Origin: Micromonospora luteifusca
GTDB taxonomy: Bacteria; Actinomycetota; Actinomycetes; Mycobacteriales; Micromonosporaceae
Assembly (NCBI RefSeq): GCF_016907275.1
Contig: NZ_JAFBBP010000001.1
Location: forward strand, 2,408,001 to 2,472,000
Reading direction: 5' to 3'
Length of the DNA: 64,000 nt
The notes below the pieces were generated by a model, which made no database searches, was not told where the DNA came from, and saw only the letters and a program-made list of their open reading frames with translations. Position 1 is the stretch's first letter. Every line of letters starts with the position of its first letter. Position numbers and translations under genes: made by a program. Shown piece by piece: positions 53,938 to 63,870 of this stretch.

Positions 53938-56900
53938 TCAGACCTCTTCGACCGAGCTCGGCTCGCGCCGGGACAGGTCGATGCCCAGCTCCTCAGCGGC
54001 CCGGAACACCTCGTCGTCGGTCTCGCGCATCTCCAGGGCCACACCGTCGCTGGAGAGCACCTCAACGTTGAGGCACAGCGACTGCAGCTCCTTGAGCAGC
54101 ACCTTGAACGACTCCGGGATGCCCGGCTCCGGGATGTTCTCGCCCTTGACGATGGCCTCGTAGACCTTCACTCGGCCGAGCACGTCGTCGGACTTGATCG
54201 TGAGCAGCTCCTGCAGGGCGTACGCGGCGCCGTACGCCTGCATCGCCCAGCACTCCATCTCACCGAAACGCTGACCACCGAACTGCGCCTTACCACCCAG
54301 CGGCTGCTGCGTGATCATCGAGTACGGGCCGGTCGAACGAGCGTGGATCTTGTCGTCGACCAGGTGGTTGAGCTTCAGGATGTAGACGTAGCCGACCGCG
54401 ATCGGGTCCGGCAGCGGCTCGCCGGAACGACCGTCGAACAGCTGTGCCTTGCCGGTACGGCCGATCAGCTGCTTGCCGTCCCGGTTGGGCAGGGTCGACT
54501 CGAGCAGACCGGAGATCTCCTCCTCGCGGGCACCGTCGAAGACCGGGGTGGCCACGTTGGTGTCCCCCTCGGACTCGTGCGCGTCGATCGAGCGGAGCTG
54601 GCGCTTCCAGTCGGCGTCGTCACCCTCGACCTTCCAACCGGTCTTGGCGACCCAACCGAGGTGGGTCTCCAGGACCTGCCCGATGTTCATCCGGCTCGGC
54701 ACACCGAGCGGGTTGAGCACGATGTCGACCGGGGTGCCGTCCTCCAGGAACGGCATGTCCTCGATCGGCAGGATCTTCGAGATGACACCCTTGTTGCCGT
54801 GTCGGCCGGCGAGCTTGTCGCCGTCCTGGATCTTGCGCTTCTGGGCGACGTAGACCCGGACCAGCTCGTTGACACCCGGCGGCAGTTCGTCGCCGTCCTC
54901 GCGGGAGAACGTGCGCACACCGATGACCGTGCCGGTCTCGCCGTGCGGCACCTTCAGCGAGGTGTCCCGAACCTCACGCGCCTTCTCACCGAAGATCGCG
55001 CGGAGTAGGCGCTCCTCCGGGGTCAGCTCGGTCTCACCCTTGGGCGTGACCTTGCCGACCAGGATGTCGCCGGGGACGACCTCGGCACCGATCCGGATGA
55101 TGCCGCGCTCGTCGAGGTCGGCGAGCATTTCCTCGCTGACGTTCGGGATGTCGCGGGTGATCTCCTCCGGGCCGAGCTTGGTGTCCCGAGCGTCGACCTC
55201 GTGCTCCTCGATGTGGATCGAGGTGAGCACGTCCTGCTGCACGAGGCGCTGCGACAGGATGATCGCGTCCTCGTAGTTGTGACCCTCCCAGCACATGAAC
55301 GCCACCAGCAGGTTGCGTCCGAGTGCCATCTCGCCCTCGTCGGTGCACGGCCCGTCGGCGATGACCTGACCGGCCTCGACGCGGTCGCCCTCGAAGACCA
55401 CCGGCTTCTGGTTGACGCAGGAGCCGGCGTTGGAGCGGCGGAACTTGTGCAGCAGGTACGTCCGGCGGTGGCCGTCATCCTGGTGGATGGTGACGTAGTC
55501 GGCGCAGAGATCCTCGATCACACCGCCGACCTCGGCGACCACCACGTCGCCAGCGTCGACCGCGGCCCGGTATTCCATGCCCGTGCCCACCAGCGGCGCC
55601 TCGGCCTTGACCAGCGGCACCGCCTGGCGCTGCATGTTCGCGCCCATCAGTGCCCGGTTGGCGTCGTCGTGCTCGAGGAACGGGATCATGGCGGTCGCGA
55701 CCGAGGTCATCTGCCGGGGCGAGACGTCCATGTAGTCGACGGCACCGGGGAGGACGTCCTCGGTCTCGCCGCCCTTACGACGGCAGAGCACCCGCTCCTC
55801 GGCGAACGTGCCGTCAGCCTTCAGGCGCGCGTTGGCCTGGGCCTTGACGAACCGGTCCTCCTCGTCCGCGGTCAGGTAGTCGATCTGGTCGGTGACCCGA
55901 CCCTCGACGACCTTCCGGTACGGCGTCTCGATGAAGCCGAACGGGTTGACCCGGGCGAAGGTGGACAGCGCGCCGATCAGACCGATGTTCGGGCCTTCCG
56001 GCGTCTCGATCGGGCACATCCGGCCGTAGTGGGACGGGTGCACGTCGCGGACCTCGAAGCCGGCCCGCTCCCGGGACAGACCACCCGGGCCGAGCGCGCT
56101 CAGCCGGCGCCGGTGGGTGAGACCCGCCAGCGGGTTGGTCTGGTCCATGAACTGGGACAGCTGAGACGTCCCGAAGAACTCCTTGATCGCCGCCACCACC
56201 GGGCGGATGTTGATCAGGGTCTGCGGGGTGATCGCCTCGACGTCCTGCGTGGTCATCCGCTCGCGGACGACCCGCTCCATCCGGGACAGGCCGACTCGGA
56301 CCTGGTTCTGGATGAGCTCACCCACGGTACGCAGGCGCCGGTTGCCGAAGTGGTCGATGTCGTCGGCCTCGTAGCCGTCCTCGCCGGCGTGCAGCCGGCA
56401 CAGGTACTCCACGGTGGCGACGATGTCGTCCTCGGTCAGCGTGCCGGTGGTGATCGGCACGTCGACTTCGAGCTTCTTGTTGAACTTGTAGCGCCCGACC
56501 TTGGCGACGTCGTACCTCTTCGGGTTGAAGAAGAGGTTGTCGAGCAAGGTCTGGGCGTTCTCACGCGTCGGCGGCTCGCCAGGGCGCAGCTTGCGGTAGA
56601 TGTCTAGCAGGGCCTCGTCCTGGCCGGCGATGTGGTCCTTCTCGAGCGTGGTCATGAGCAGCTCGGACCAGCCGAACCGCTCACGGATCCGCTCGGCCGA
56701 CCAGCCGATGGCCTTGAGCAGGACGGTGACGGCCTGCCGACGCTTGCGGTCGATGCGTACGCCGACCGTGTCGCGCTTGTCGATGTCAAACTCCAGCCAG
56801 GCACCCCGACTGGGGATGACCTTGACGCTGGAGAGGTCGCGGTCGGAGGTCTTGTCCGGCTGCTTGTCGAAGTACACGCCCGGAGACCGGACGAGCTGGC

Positions 56901-57369
56901 TGACCACGACGCGCTCGGTGCCGTTGATGACGAAGGTGCCCTTGGGCGTCATCATCGGGAAGTCACCCATGAACACCGTCTGGCTCTTGATCTCGCCAGT
57001 GGTGTTGTTGGTGAACTCCGCGGTCACGAAGAGCGGAGCGCAGTAGGTCAGGTCCTTCTCCTTGCACTCCTCGATCGAGGCCTTGACCTCGTCGAAGCGC
57101 GGTGCCGAGAAGGAGAGCGACATGGTGCCGGAGAAGTCCTCAATGGGACTGATCTCTTCAAGGATCTCCGCGAGACCCGAGCGTGCGTGCGGGTCGTCCG
57201 CCGACCGGCCCTGCCAAGCCTCGTTGCCGACGAGCCAGTCGAAGGACTCGTTCTGGATGGCAAGGAGGTTGGGGACCTCGAGGTGTTCGGTGATCCTGCC
57301 GAATGAAACTCGGCGGGGAGCGAATGCGCTCGACGTACGACTGGTCTTCGCAGGGCGGGAAGCTGCCAA
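53938..57369 (-). CDS. rpoB: RNA polymerase subunit beta
   Basis: The ~1143-residue subunit starts at an unusual TTG (57369), with AAGGA seven bases upstream and the actinobacterial beginning (L/M)[13 protein letters not shown]. The frame before it (from 57792) has stops of sense only by GC bias and covers the promoter. The rifampicin region at residues about 404-424 reads [20 protein letters not shown]; His419 equals E. coli His526, Asp409 equals Asp516, Ser424 equals Ser531. Ala415 replaces the usual Ser522. The C-terminus contains the conserved [18 protein letters not shown]. Confidence 0.98.
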   Translation of the reverse strand: MAASRPAKTSRTSSAFAPRRVSFGRITEHLEVPNLLAIQNESFDWLVGNEAWQGRSADDPHARSGLAEILEEISPIEDFSGTMSLSFSAPRFDEVKASIEECKEKDLTYCAPLFVTAEFTNNTTGEIKSQTVFMGDFPMMTPKGTFVINGTERVVVSQLVRSPGVYFDKQPDKTSDRDLSSVKVIPSRGAWLEFDIDKRDTVGVRIDRKRRQAVTVLLKAIGWSAERIRERFGWSELLMTTLEKDHIAGQDEALLDIYRKLRPGEPPTRENAQTLLDNLFFNPKRYDVAKVGRYKFNKKLEVDVPITTGTLTEDDIVATVEYLCRLHAGEDGYEADDIDHFGNRRLRTVGELIQNQVRVGLSRMERVVRERMTTQDVEAITPQTLINIRPVVAAIKEFFGTSQLSQFMDQTNPLAGLTHRRRLSALGPGGLSRERAGFEVRDVHPSHYGRMCPIETPEGPNIGLIGALSTFARVNPFGFIETPYRKVVEGRVTDQIDYLTADEEDRFVKAQANARLKADGTFAEERVLCRRKGGETEDVLPGAVDYMDVSPRQMTSVATAMIPFLEHDDANRALMGANMQRQAVPLVKAEAPLVGTGMEYRAAVDAGDVVVAEVGGVIEDLCADYVTIHQDDGHRRTYLLHKFRRSNAGSCVNQKPVVFEGDRVEAGQVIADGPCTDEGEMALGRNLLVAFMCWEGHNYEDAIILSQRLVQQDVLTSIHIEEHEVDARDTKLGPEEITRDIPNVSEEMLADLDERGIIRIGAEVVPGDILVGKVTPKGETELTPEERLLRAIFGEKAREVRDTSLKVPHGETGTVIGVRTFSREDGDELPPGVNELVRVYVAQKRKIQDGDKLAGRHGNKGVISKILPIEDMPFLEDGTPVDIVLNPLGVPSRMNIGQVLETHLGWVAKTGWKVEGDDADWKRQLRSIDAHESEGDTNVATPVFDGAREEEISGLLESTLPNRDGKQLIGRTGKAQLFDGRSGEPLPDPIAVGYVYILKLNHLVDDKIHARSTGPYSMITQQPLGGKAQFGGQRFGEMECWAMQAYGAAYALQELLTIKSDDVLGRVKVYEAIVKGENIPEPGIPESFKVLLKELQSLCLNVEVLSSDGVALEMRETDDEVFRAAEELGIDLSRREPSSVEEV

Positions 57370-57496
57370 GATGCGTCCTTCCGAGGACCGGTGCTGCAGA
57401 ACGGCTGGTACGCGTGCACTCCAATGACCCCACCAGAAATATCCGTAAACGGACATTTCCGAGCAGGGGTCAAGTCGGAAGGCAGCGCAAACTAGC

Positions 57497-57525
57497 AGTG
57501 TAGCCGAGAGGCTAACCGCTGTCCA
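57497..57525 (-). promoter_or_regulatory. Promoter of rpoB-rpoC
   Basis: On the minus strand TGGACA (57525-57520), 17 bases, TACACT (57502-57497). Transcription should begin near 57490, giving a leader of about 120 bases. Confidence 0.7.
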
Positions 57526-57850
57526 GCCCACCCCGCAGGTCGTTTGCGGAACGCGCCTCGGCCCCCGTAAACCGGGGTCTGCCGGGCCGCTCAGAACGCA
57601 ACGTCCCCACTGGGCCGCTCGGGTTGACGCGGCGATGGTGCCGCCACTGTCATACCCACGTCGTGGCCGTCGCAAGCGCGGTGTCTTGCTGGTGTCAGCG
57701 TGCCTGGCAGTCCGGTGCCGCGTCAAGGGCCGGTATCCGGGTTGCCCCTTCTTTCCCACCGGAGGGCGACCCGCCGCGCTCGTTCGGGTCACCGGTGCCG
57801 GTGGTCGGAGCCCAGCTCAGGACCGTTCGGCGCCGGACACACCAACACGG

Positions 57851-57881
57851 CGGGCGGTGATCCGTGTCGGATCACCGCCCG
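57851..57881 (-). terminator. Terminator after rplL
   Basis: Perfect 14-base arms cgggcggtgatccg (57851-57864) and 57868-57881 with a TGT loop lie 58 bases after the rplL stop. Some read-through into rpoB is likely, as in other bacteria, but rpoB has its own promoter. Confidence 0.75.
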
Positions 57882-57938
57882 TCGCTACGCGATCGTGTCC
57901 CGGCTCACGAGCCAGGTACGCGCAGGTGGAACGTCAGG

Positions 57939-58328
57939 TCACTTGAGGGTGACCTTGGCGCCTTCACCCTCGAGCTTGGTCTTCGCCTTCTCGGCGGTCT
58001 CCTTGTTGACCTTCTCCAGGATGGCCTTCGGCGCGGACTCAACCGCGTCCTTGGCCTCCTTGAGGCCCAGGCCGGTCAGCTCACGCACGACCTTGATGAC
58101 CTGGATCTTCTTGCCACCGTCAGCCTCGAGGATGACGTCGAACTCGTCCTGCTCCTCCTCGGCCGGCGCAGCAGCGCCACCGGCGGCACCGCCGGCCGCG
58201 GCGACCGCGACCGGAGCGGCAGCGGTGACCTCGAAGGTCGTCTCGAACTGCTTCACGAACTCAGAGAGCTCGATCAGCGTCATCTCCTTGAACGCGTCGA
58301 GCAGCTCGTCGGTGCTGAGCTTCGCCAT
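57939..58328 (-). CDS. rplL: 50S ribosomal protein L7/L12
   Basis: The 129-residue stalk protein shows [26 protein letters not shown] (dimer domain), an Ala/Gly/Pro hinge (~40-60), and [36 protein letters not shown] (factor-binding domain). It lies 55 bases after rplJ. Confidence 0.99.
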   Translation of the reverse strand: MAKLSTDELLDAFKEMTLIELSEFVKQFETTFEVTAAAPVAVAAAGGAAGGAAAPAEEEQDEFDVILEADGGKKIQVIKVVRELTGLGLKEAKDAVESAPKAILEKVNKETAEKAKTKLEGEGAKVTLK

Positions 58329-58383
58329 ATCTGGCGTCCTTTCCTGATTCTGTTAAGTAAAGAACTGGTGCGCCGTGGTGGCC

Positions 58384-58929
58384 TCAGGCCGCCTCGGCGC
58401 CCTCCTTCTCGCGCTTGTCCTGCAGGGCAGCCGCCAGACGGGCGGTCTTCGACAGCGGGGCCTGGAACAGGGCCGCGGCCTTGCTCAGGTTGCCCTTCAT
58501 CGCGCCGGCCAGCTTGGCCAGCAGCACCTCGCGGGACTCAAGGTCGGCGAGCTTCGTGACCTCGGCCGCGGAAATGGCCTTGCCCTCGAAGACACCGCCC
58601 TTGATGACGAGCTTCGGGTTGGCCTTCGCGAAGTCGCGAAGCCCCTTCGCCGCCTCGACGACGTCGCCCGAAACGAAAGTCAGCGCGGTAGGACCGGTGA
58701 ACAGCTCGTCGAGGCCGGTGATGCCCGCGTCCGTCGCAGCACGCTTCGCCAGCGTGTTCTTCGCGACCGTGTAGCTGGTCTCGGCGCCGAGCGTGCGCCG
58801 AAGCTGGGTGAGCTGGGAAACCGTCAGACCGCGGTACTCGGTCAGCACGGTGGCGCCCGAGCTACGGAAGCTCTCGGTCAGCTCAGCGACGGCCGTGGCC
58901 TTGTCGGCCCGGATCGGCTTGTCCGCCAT
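58384..58929 (-). CDS. rplJ: 50S ribosomal protein L10
   Basis: The 181-residue stalk base protein has [46 protein letters not shown] and the C-terminal helix that carries L7/L12 dimers. GAGGAGGG lies just upstream of the ATG. The long structured leader suggests control at this point. Confidence 0.98.
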   Translation of the reverse strand: MADKPIRADKATAVAELTESFRSSGATVLTEYRGLTVSQLTQLRRTLGAETSYTVAKNTLAKRAATDAGITGLDELFTGPTALTFVSGDVVEAAKGLRDFAKANPKLVIKGGVFEGKAISAAEVTKLADLESREVLLAKLAGAMKGNLSKAAALFQAPLSKTARLAAALQDKREKEGAEAA

Positions 58930-59011
58930 GTCCCTCCTCTCTCGTTACTCGAGGCTGGTCCCCGTCACAGCCGAAGCCGGGGCGGGGGCGGAGGCAGCAC
59001 GACAACGAAAA

Positions 59012-59035
59012 GCCCCGGCGCAGGGCGCACGGGGC
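59012..59035 (-). terminator. Attenuator hairpin in the rplJ leader
   Basis: In the transcript GCCCCG-u-GCGC, loop CCU, GCGC-CGGGGC, followed directly by UUUUCGUU. A ten-pair stem plus U run is the most classical intrinsic terminator in the window, yet it lies about 80 bases before rplJ within its leader, so it probably acts as a conditional attenuator. Confidence 0.7.
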
Positions 59036-59200
59036 GAGGGCCGGAAGTTCGTCACGGTCGGCGGACCATGCTCACTGCCGAGTTACGCTTGCCGCCCTAC
59101 GCGGGTCGCCCGTTGTCGCGGGGCCTTCGACCGTGCCGAAGCACAGTGACCAGCGGTCTCTGGGTGGTTCCTCATCCGTGAGAACACGGATGACGTTTGA

Positions 59201-59229
59201 AGAGTACGCGACCCCACGACCTGCACCAA
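59201..59229 (-). promoter_or_regulatory. Promoter of rplJ-rplL
   Basis: On the minus strand TTGGTG (59229-59224), 17 bases, TACTCT (59206-59201). The predicted start near 59195 lies at the base of the 5' hairpin. Confidence 0.6.
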
Positions 59230-59278
59230 ATCGCCCCCTGTGAGCCGCGCCACCGGCGGCCGGCGCTCCCGTCGCCGG

Positions 59279-59968
59279 TCAGCCCTGGGCCCGCCGCCGC
59301 CACAGGTAGCCGCCGACGACCACGGCGCTCCACGCCAGCGCCCACACGGTCAGCCCCAGCAGGGTGAGCGCGGCGGCGTCGCCTCCGGTGGTGCGGGCGG
59401 TAGCCATGATCGGCGGCGCCAGCCAGGGGGCCACCGAGCCGCTCAGGCCGAGCACCACCGCGCCGACGCCACCGAGGGCCAGCACCGCGACGCCGTACCC
59501 GGCACTGCCAACGGAGGCCCGGCTGGCCAACGCGCCCAGCGCAACCGCAGCGGGCAGGGCGAGCAGATGCGCCCACAACCCCAGGGCGAGCCCGACCGGG
59601 ATCGACCGGTCCCCCGGGTCGACCGGGCCGGAGATCCCGCCGACCAGCCACGGGAAGAGCAGCGCGACCGCCACCGTCACCAGCGCCGCCACACCGGCGG
59701 CGAGGAGCCCGGCCAACCGCTCCCGGGCCGCACCGACCGCCACCTGTGCCAGCCGGCGCTGCACGTCCGGCTCCACGTCCAGAAGGATCTTGGTTTGCCA
59801 GGCGAGCACCGGGAAGAGCACCACCGCCGAGACGCCGTACGCCTCCGCCGGCTGGGCCCGGCCGCCGCCGTACAGCGTGCCGAGGGTGATCAGGCCGGCG
59901 AGCAAAGGTGCCAGCGCCCGACCGGTCCGTAGGAAACCGGCCAGCCGCATCCGCACCAGCGCGATCAC
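59279..59968 (-). CDS. ABC transporter permease (six-span)
   Basis: The 229-residue product has about six hydrophobic segments (APLLAGLITLGTLYGGG, VSAVVLFPVLAW, LLAAGVAALVTVAVALLFPWLVGG, ALGLWAHLLALPAAVALGA and two more) and no conserved permease motif I can name. Its GTG overlaps the ATPase stop (GTGA), so it is the partner membrane unit. It probably exports a lipid, peptide or drug. It lies between rplA and rplJ. Confidence 0.82.
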   Translation of the reverse strand: MIALVRMRLAGFLRTGRALAPLLAGLITLGTLYGGGRAQPAEAYGVSAVVLFPVLAWQTKILLDVEPDVQRRLAQVAVGAARERLAGLLAAGVAALVTVAVALLFPWLVGGISGPVDPGDRSIPVGLALGLWAHLLALPAAVALGALASRASVGSAGYGVAVLALGGVGAVVLGLSGSVAPWLAPPIMATARTTGGDAAALTLLGLTVWALAWSAVVVGGYLWRRRAQG

Positions 59969-60828
59969 CGGGCCTCCCCCGCTGCCGGCTCGACCACCGC
60001 GTCCGCGCCCTGGCCGCCCACAGGCTGCTCGGGCGTCAGCTCACCGGCTGGCCGGGCCGGTGGGGAGTGGGGGCGAGCCTGTGGTGCGGCGAGGGAGGCG
60101 TCGGCGCGTACTCGAAGAATTTGATGGCCCTCGGCGCGCAACCGGGCGACGGTGCCGGCGACCCGCGCGGCCGGCACCGCGACCTCGACCACCGCGATCG
60201 CCTCGTCCGCCGACGGCGCCTCTTCGGTCAGCGACCCGTCGGCCACCGACCAGCGGCGCGCGGCCGGCAACCGGACCGTCTCCCCACGGTGGTCGCTGAC
60301 CAGGACGGCACCGTCGGCGGCGAGCACCTCGGAGATCAGCTCGGGGACCAGCTCGCGGGTGGCGGCGTCCAGCCCTTCCCACGGCTCGTCGAGCACCAGC
60401 AGGCCCGGCAGGCGCAGCATCGCCTGGGCGAGCCCGACCTTCTGCGCGGTGCCCTTGGACAGCTCCGGCAACCGGACCGAGCGGAAGGCGGACAGCCCGA
60501 GCCGGTCGGTCCAGGAGGTCACCGCCTCGTCGACCGCCGTCCCTCTCAGCCCCGCCACCCGGGCCATCCCGGTCAGGTAACGGACCACGGTGAACGGCTG
60601 GTCGGCCGGGAAACGCTCCGGCACCCAGCCCACCCGTGCCGGCCGGCCGGTCACCCGACCCCGGCCTGGGCGGAGCACTCCCGCGGCCACCTGGAGCAGG
60701 GTCGACTTGCCCACGCCGTTGCGGCCCAGAACGACCGCCACCTCGCCCGGACCGAGCCGCACGTCCACGCCCCGCAGCACCCACGGCCCCTGCCGGTGGT
60801 ACCGCACCCAGACGTTCTCCAGCTGCAT
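59965..60828 (-). CDS. ABC transporter ATP-binding protein
   Basis: The ~287-residue ATPase has Walker A LGRNGVGKST, signature LSKGTAQKVGLAQA, Walker B GLLVLDEPWEGLD and switch VLVSDHRGE. The signature is LSKG, common in CcmA/ABC-2 type exporters. The C-terminal ~70 residues are an added Pro/Ala-rich tail. ATG 60828 is used; the frame upstream to 61308 overlaps rplA. The rplA terminator lies between it and rplA, so it must have its own promoter, which I cannot locate in the 80-base gap. Confidence 0.85.
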   Translation of the reverse strand: MQLENVWVRYHRQGPWVLRGVDVRLGPGEVAVVLGRNGVGKSTLLQVAAGVLRPGRGRVTGRPARVGWVPERFPADQPFTVVRYLTGMARVAGLRGTAVDEAVTSWTDRLGLSAFRSVRLPELSKGTAQKVGLAQAMLRLPGLLVLDEPWEGLDAATRELVPELISEVLAADGAVLVSDHRGETVRLPAARRWSVADGSLTEEAPSADEAIAVVEVAVPAARVAGTVARLRAEGHQILRVRADASLAAPQARPHSPPARPAGELTPEQPVGGQGADAVVEPAAGEAR

Positions 60829-60857
60829 GGCACAGAGCCTGCCACACCTCAGACGCG

Positions 60858-60891
60858 CCGGGGCGCCGCCACGATCGTGGCGGCGCCCCGG
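60858..60891 (-). terminator. Terminator after rplA
   Basis: A perfect 34-base palindrome (arms 60858-60874 and 60875-60891) with no spacer begins 17 bases after the rplA stop. As RNA it forms a 15-pair hairpin. Confidence 0.85.
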
Positions 60892-60908
60892 TGGAACGAA
60901 CTGTCGAC

Positions 60909-61625
60909 TCAGGCCTCGGTAGCGTCTCCGGTGAGGTTCTTCACCAGGTTCGGGTCGACCGGAACGCCCGGGCCCATCGTGCTGGTGAGGATGACCTTGC
61001 GGAGGTACTTGCCCTTGGCCGCGGACGGCTTGGCACGCAGCACCTCGTCGAGCACCGCCGCGTAGTTGTCCACCAGCTGGCTCTCCGTGAAGGACGCCTT
61101 GCCGATGATCAGGTGCAGGTTGGAGTGCTTGTCCACCCGGAAGGTGATCTTGCCGCCCTTGATGTCCTGCACCGCCTTGGTGACGTCCATGGTCACCGTG
61201 CCGGTCTTCGGGTTCGGCATGAGACCGCGCGGGCCCAGGATCCGCGCGATCCGGCCGATCTTGGCCATCTGATCCGGCGTGGCGATCGCCGCGTCGAAGT
61301 CGAGCCAACCACCCTGGATCCGGGCGACCAGCTCGTCGGTGCCCACCTCGTCCGCACCCGCGGCGGTGGCCTCCTCGGCCTTCGCGCCACTGGCGAACAC
61401 GATCACGCGGGCGGTCTTACCGGTGCCGTGCGGCAGGTTGACCGTGCCGCGGACCATCTGGTCCGCCTTGCGGGGGTCGACGCCGAGGCGCATGGCGACC
61501 TCGACCGTGGCGTCGAACTTGACGTTGGTGGTCTCCTTGGCCAGCTTCACGGCCTCGGCGGGGGTGTAGAGCTTGGACCGGTCGATGACGTCGGCGGCCT
61601 TGCGGTAGCTCTTGCTGCGCTGCAT
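60909..61625 (-). CDS. rplA: 50S ribosomal protein L1
   Basis: The 238-residue stalk protein shows [64 protein letters not shown] and [16 protein letters not shown]1 is the translational repressor of its own operon in E. coli. It lies 78 bases after rplK. Confidence 0.98.
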   Translation of the reverse strand: MQRSKSYRKAADVIDRSKLYTPAEAVKLAKETTNVKFDATVEVAMRLGVDPRKADQMVRGTVNLPHGTGKTARVIVFASGAKAEEATAAGADEVGTDELVARIQGGWLDFDAAIATPDQMAKIGRIARILGPRGLMPNPKTGTVTMDVTKAVQDIKGGKITFRVDKHSNLHLIIGKASFTESQLVDNYAAVLDEVLRAKPSAAKGKYLRKVILTSTMGPGVPVDPNLVKNLTGDATEA

Positions 61626-61703
61626 TGCTGATTACTCCTGTGGTCTCTGGCGGGCCGCTCGGCGCGAGCCCTCCCACGGTCAGATCGACGGCCTGGGCCG
61701 ACG

Positions 61704-62135
61704 TCAGTCGTTGACGGTGATGCCCATCGAGCGGGCGGTGCCGGCGATGATCTTCTCGGCCTGGGCCAGGTCGTTGGCGTTGAGGTCGGCCATCTTCTTC
61801 TCGGCGATCTCACGCAGCTGGGCGCGGCTGACCGAGCCGACCTTCTCGGCCTGCGGAACGCCCGAACCCTTCTGCACACCGGCGGCCTTGATCAGCAGCC
61901 GGGCAGCGGGCGGGGTCTTCAGCACGAACGTGAAGGACCGGTCCTCGTACACGCTGATCTCGGCGGGGACGATGTCGCCCCGCTGGGACTCGGTCTGCGA
62001 GTTGTAGGACTTGCAGAACTCCATGATGTTCACGCCGTGCTGGCCGAGCGCGGGGCCGACCGGCGGCGCCGGCGTGGCCTGGCCCGCCGGCAGCTGAAGC
62101 GTGAACGTCTTGACGAGCTTCTTCTTCGGAGGCAT
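61704..62135 (-). CDS. rplK: 50S ribosomal protein L11
   Basis: The ~143-residue protein starts [42 protein letters not shown], with Pro-rich N-terminal domain as in all L11 and a C-terminal RNA-binding domain. L11 is the thiostrepton/GTPase-centre protein. ATG 62135 chosen; the 20 upstream codons cover the leader hairpin. Confidence 0.98.
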   Translation of the reverse strand: MPPKKKLVKTFTLQLPAGQATPAPPVGPALGQHGVNIMEFCKSYNSQTESQRGDIVPAEISVYEDRSFTFVLKTPPAARLLIKAAGVQKGSGVPQAEKVGSVSRAQLREIAEKKMADLNANDLAQAEKIIAGTARSMGITVND

Positions 62136-62171
62136 GTCACTTCCTGGGGCTTGGAGCTGGGAAAATGCGGC

Positions 62172-62222
62172 TGTCGCCGCTCTCGGAGCGCGCACGGTCA
62201 GCGCGGTGCGACAGCGGCGACA
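62172..62222 (-). promoter_or_regulatory. 5'-end hairpin in the rplK leader
   Basis: Ten-base arms tgtcgccgct (62172-62181) and agcggcgaca (62213-62222) enclose a GC-rich 31-base loop. In the rplK transcript it lies almost at the 5' end and is followed by a short U-rich stretch (CAUUUU). Confidence 0.55.
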
Positions 62223-62226
62223 TTCA

Positions 62227-62232
62227 AGAGTA
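62227..62232 (-). promoter_or_regulatory. -10 box of the rplK promoter
   Basis: TACTCT on the minus strand lies five bases before the leader hairpin, matching the rpsL and rplJ -10 boxes exactly. The -35 region (GGACGA, about 18 bases upstream) is poor. Confidence 0.45.
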
Positions 62233-62286
62233 GCGCAGGCCGCAGCCCACTCGTCCGCCGAGGTCGAGCGGGAGGGCGTACGCCGA

Positions 62287-62317
62287 CGTCGGCGGCGGGC
62301 TGGGCCCGCCGCCGACG
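62287..62317 (-). terminator. Terminator after nusG
   Basis: Perfect 14-base arms (62287-62300 and 62304-62317) with a TGG loop lie six bases after the nusG stop. Confidence 0.8.
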
Positions 62318-62322
62318 ACCAA

Positions 62323-63045
62323 TCAGATCTTGGCGACCTGGTTGAAGTTGAGCTCCACCGGCGTCTCGCGACCGAAGATCGACACCAGCACCTTGAGCTT
62401 CTGCTGGTCGGCGTTGATCTCGCTGATCGTGGCCGGCAGCGACGCGAAGGCGCCGTCGGTGACGGTGACCGAGTCGCCCACCTCGAAGTCGAGGACCTTG
62501 ATCTCCGGCTTCGACTTCTTCTGCTCGGTCTCGACGGCCGGCGCCAGCCACTTCAGCACCTCGTCGAGGGAGAGCGGGGCGGGCCGGTCGGCCCGGTCGG
62601 TCGCGCCGACGAAGCCGGTCACGCCCGGCGTGTTGCGCACACACGAGTAGGACTCGGCGGTCAGCTCCATCCGAACCAGGATGTAGCCCGGGAAGACCTT
62701 GGCCTGGATCTGCGAACGCTTACCGTTCTTGACCTCGACCTCTTCCCGGGTCGGCACCTCGACCTGGTAGATGAAGTCCTCCATGTCGAGGCTCGTGATC
62801 CGGGTCTCGAGGTTGGTCTTGACCTTGTTCTCGTACCCGGCGTACGAATGCACCACATACCAGTCACCCGGCGCGTAGCGCAGCTTCTGCCTCAACTCGG
62901 CGACCGGGTCGTACTCCTCGTCCGGCGCGGGTTCGGTCATGGGGAATTCCGGCTCGCTGGCGGCCTCAACCGACTCGTCACCAGCCGCCGTCGCGACCGT
63001 GGACTGCTCGTCCACCGGTCCGGCGGTCTCGTCGTACTCAGGCAC
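62323..63045 (-). CDS. nusG: Transcription termination/antitermination factor NusG
   Basis: The 240-residue factor binds RNA polymerase and couples it to the ribosome or Rho. It has an N-terminal acidic extension of ~55 residues, the NGN domain ([47 protein letters not shown]), and the C-terminal KOW domain ([54 protein letters not shown]). GTG start. It lies 39 bases after secE. Confidence 0.98.
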   Translation of the reverse strand: MPEYDETAGPVDEQSTVATAAGDESVEAASEPEFPMTEPAPDEEYDPVAELRQKLRYAPGDWYVVHSYAGYENKVKTNLETRITSLDMEDFIYQVEVPTREEVEVKNGKRSQIQAKVFPGYILVRMELTAESYSCVRNTPGVTGFVGATDRADRPAPLSLDEVLKWLAPAVETEQKKSKPEIKVLDFEVGDSVTVTDGAFASLPATISEINADQQKLKVLVSIFGRETPVELNFNQVAKI

Positions 63046-63084
63046 GCTCGCTCACTTCCGTCACTATCGGCTGGAGACAGCCGG

Positions 63085-63477
63085 TCAGTCCGAGTTGCCG
63101 AAGACAAACAGCACGACCTTGGCAAAGCCGAGGTCCAGCAGGCCGACGATCGTCAGCATCACCGCGACGAACGTCACCACCACGGCGGTGTAGGTCAGCA
63201 ACTCCTTACGCGTCGGCCAGATGACCTTACGCAGTTCGGCTACGACCTCGCGGAAAAACCGGGCGATGCGGCCGAACACGCCCACTCGACCGGTCTCCGA
63301 CCGGGTCGTGGGCCGGCTGTCCGCCGACTCCGCCCGGGCACGCGACCGCGTGGCGGTGCCTCCCCGGGAGACCGGCTCGTCCGCGCTGGGGGCGTCGTCA
63401 TCGGCTACCTCGTCGACGACCTCGTCGTCCAGACGATCGTCGCCGGCGTCCTCGCCGCGCCGCTTGTTGTCGGCCAC
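63085..63477 (-). CDS. secE: Preprotein translocase subunit SecE
   Basis: The ~130-residue product is chosen from the GTG at 63477, which has GGAGGG five bases upstream; a longer frame to 63537 lacks one. It has an acidic, disordered N-terminal region of about 75 residues, then GRIARFFREVVAELRKVIWPTRKELLTYTAVVV, the conserved SecE core, and one transmembrane helix. The short essential SecE shape is kept. tRNA-Trp lies about 215 bases upstream. Confidence 0.95.
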   Translation of the reverse strand: MADNKRRGEDAGDDRLDDEVVDEVADDDAPSADEPVSRGGTATRSRARAESADSRPTTRSETGRVGVFGRIARFFREVVAELRKVIWPTRKELLTYTAVVVTFVAVMLTIVGLLDLGFAKVVLFVFGNSD

Positions 63478-63691
63478 TTCGCCCTCCGTCGCGGAATCTC
63501 GGGTCGCACGCCGAGTGGCGTACGCGGCGCTGGTCACGCCGGCCGGACCCTACCGTCCCGCGACGGGCCGCGGCCGGTGGATCAATCCGGAGGGCCCGAT
63601 TGCCTCGGAACCACCCCGCCGATGCCACCACCACGGGCCGGACGCCGCCAAGCTGGCGGCGCGACCCACGGGAACGGTCAGGCCTGAGGCG

Positions 63692-63764
<73 letters not shown>

Positions 63765-63831
63765 GTGCGGCAACACTCGCCCCACGCGGTCACAGACGAC
63801 CGAGCAGGGGTCACTTGCCCCACGGCGGACC

Positions 63832-63861
63832 AGTGTACGGGTAGCCGCCCGACTTTCCCAA
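63832..63861 (-). promoter_or_regulatory. Candidate promoter for tRNA-Trp (and secE-nusG)
   Basis: On the minus strand TTGGGA (63861-63856), 18 bases, TACACT (63837-63832), about 65 bases before the tRNA. Confidence 0.5.
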
Positions 63862-63870
63862 CCGGTCTCT

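Larger units (their letters stand above)
57370..57938 (-). promoter_or_regulatory. rplL-rpoB intergenic region with rpoB leader
   Basis: This 569-base stretch holds the rplL terminator (57851-57881), the rpoB promoter (57497-57525) and the leader. In the leader an AT-rich imperfect palindrome gaaatatccg/cggacatttc (57436-57459) could fold as a hairpin with a four-base loop, and a second TTGACC (57475-57470) might be another -35 box. I see no gene between 57530 and 57850. Confidence 0.55.
58930..59278 (-). promoter_or_regulatory. rplJ (L10) leader region
   Basis: The 349-base gap holds the rplJ promoter (59201-59229), a 9-bp hairpin directly at the predicted 5' end (59172-59180 with 59185-59193, loop AGAA in plus-strand terms), a mid region, and the terminator-like hairpin at 59012-59035. 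It corresponds in position to known L10-leader RNAs that bind L10-L7/L12; I did not verify the conserved core. Confidence 0.55.

Noticed and set aside
57635..57946. A plus-strand 103-codon frame upstream of rpoB, with a TTGACG near 57624
   Set aside because: Composition is random high-GC, it runs through the rplL terminator and into rplL antisense, and no ribosome site is present.
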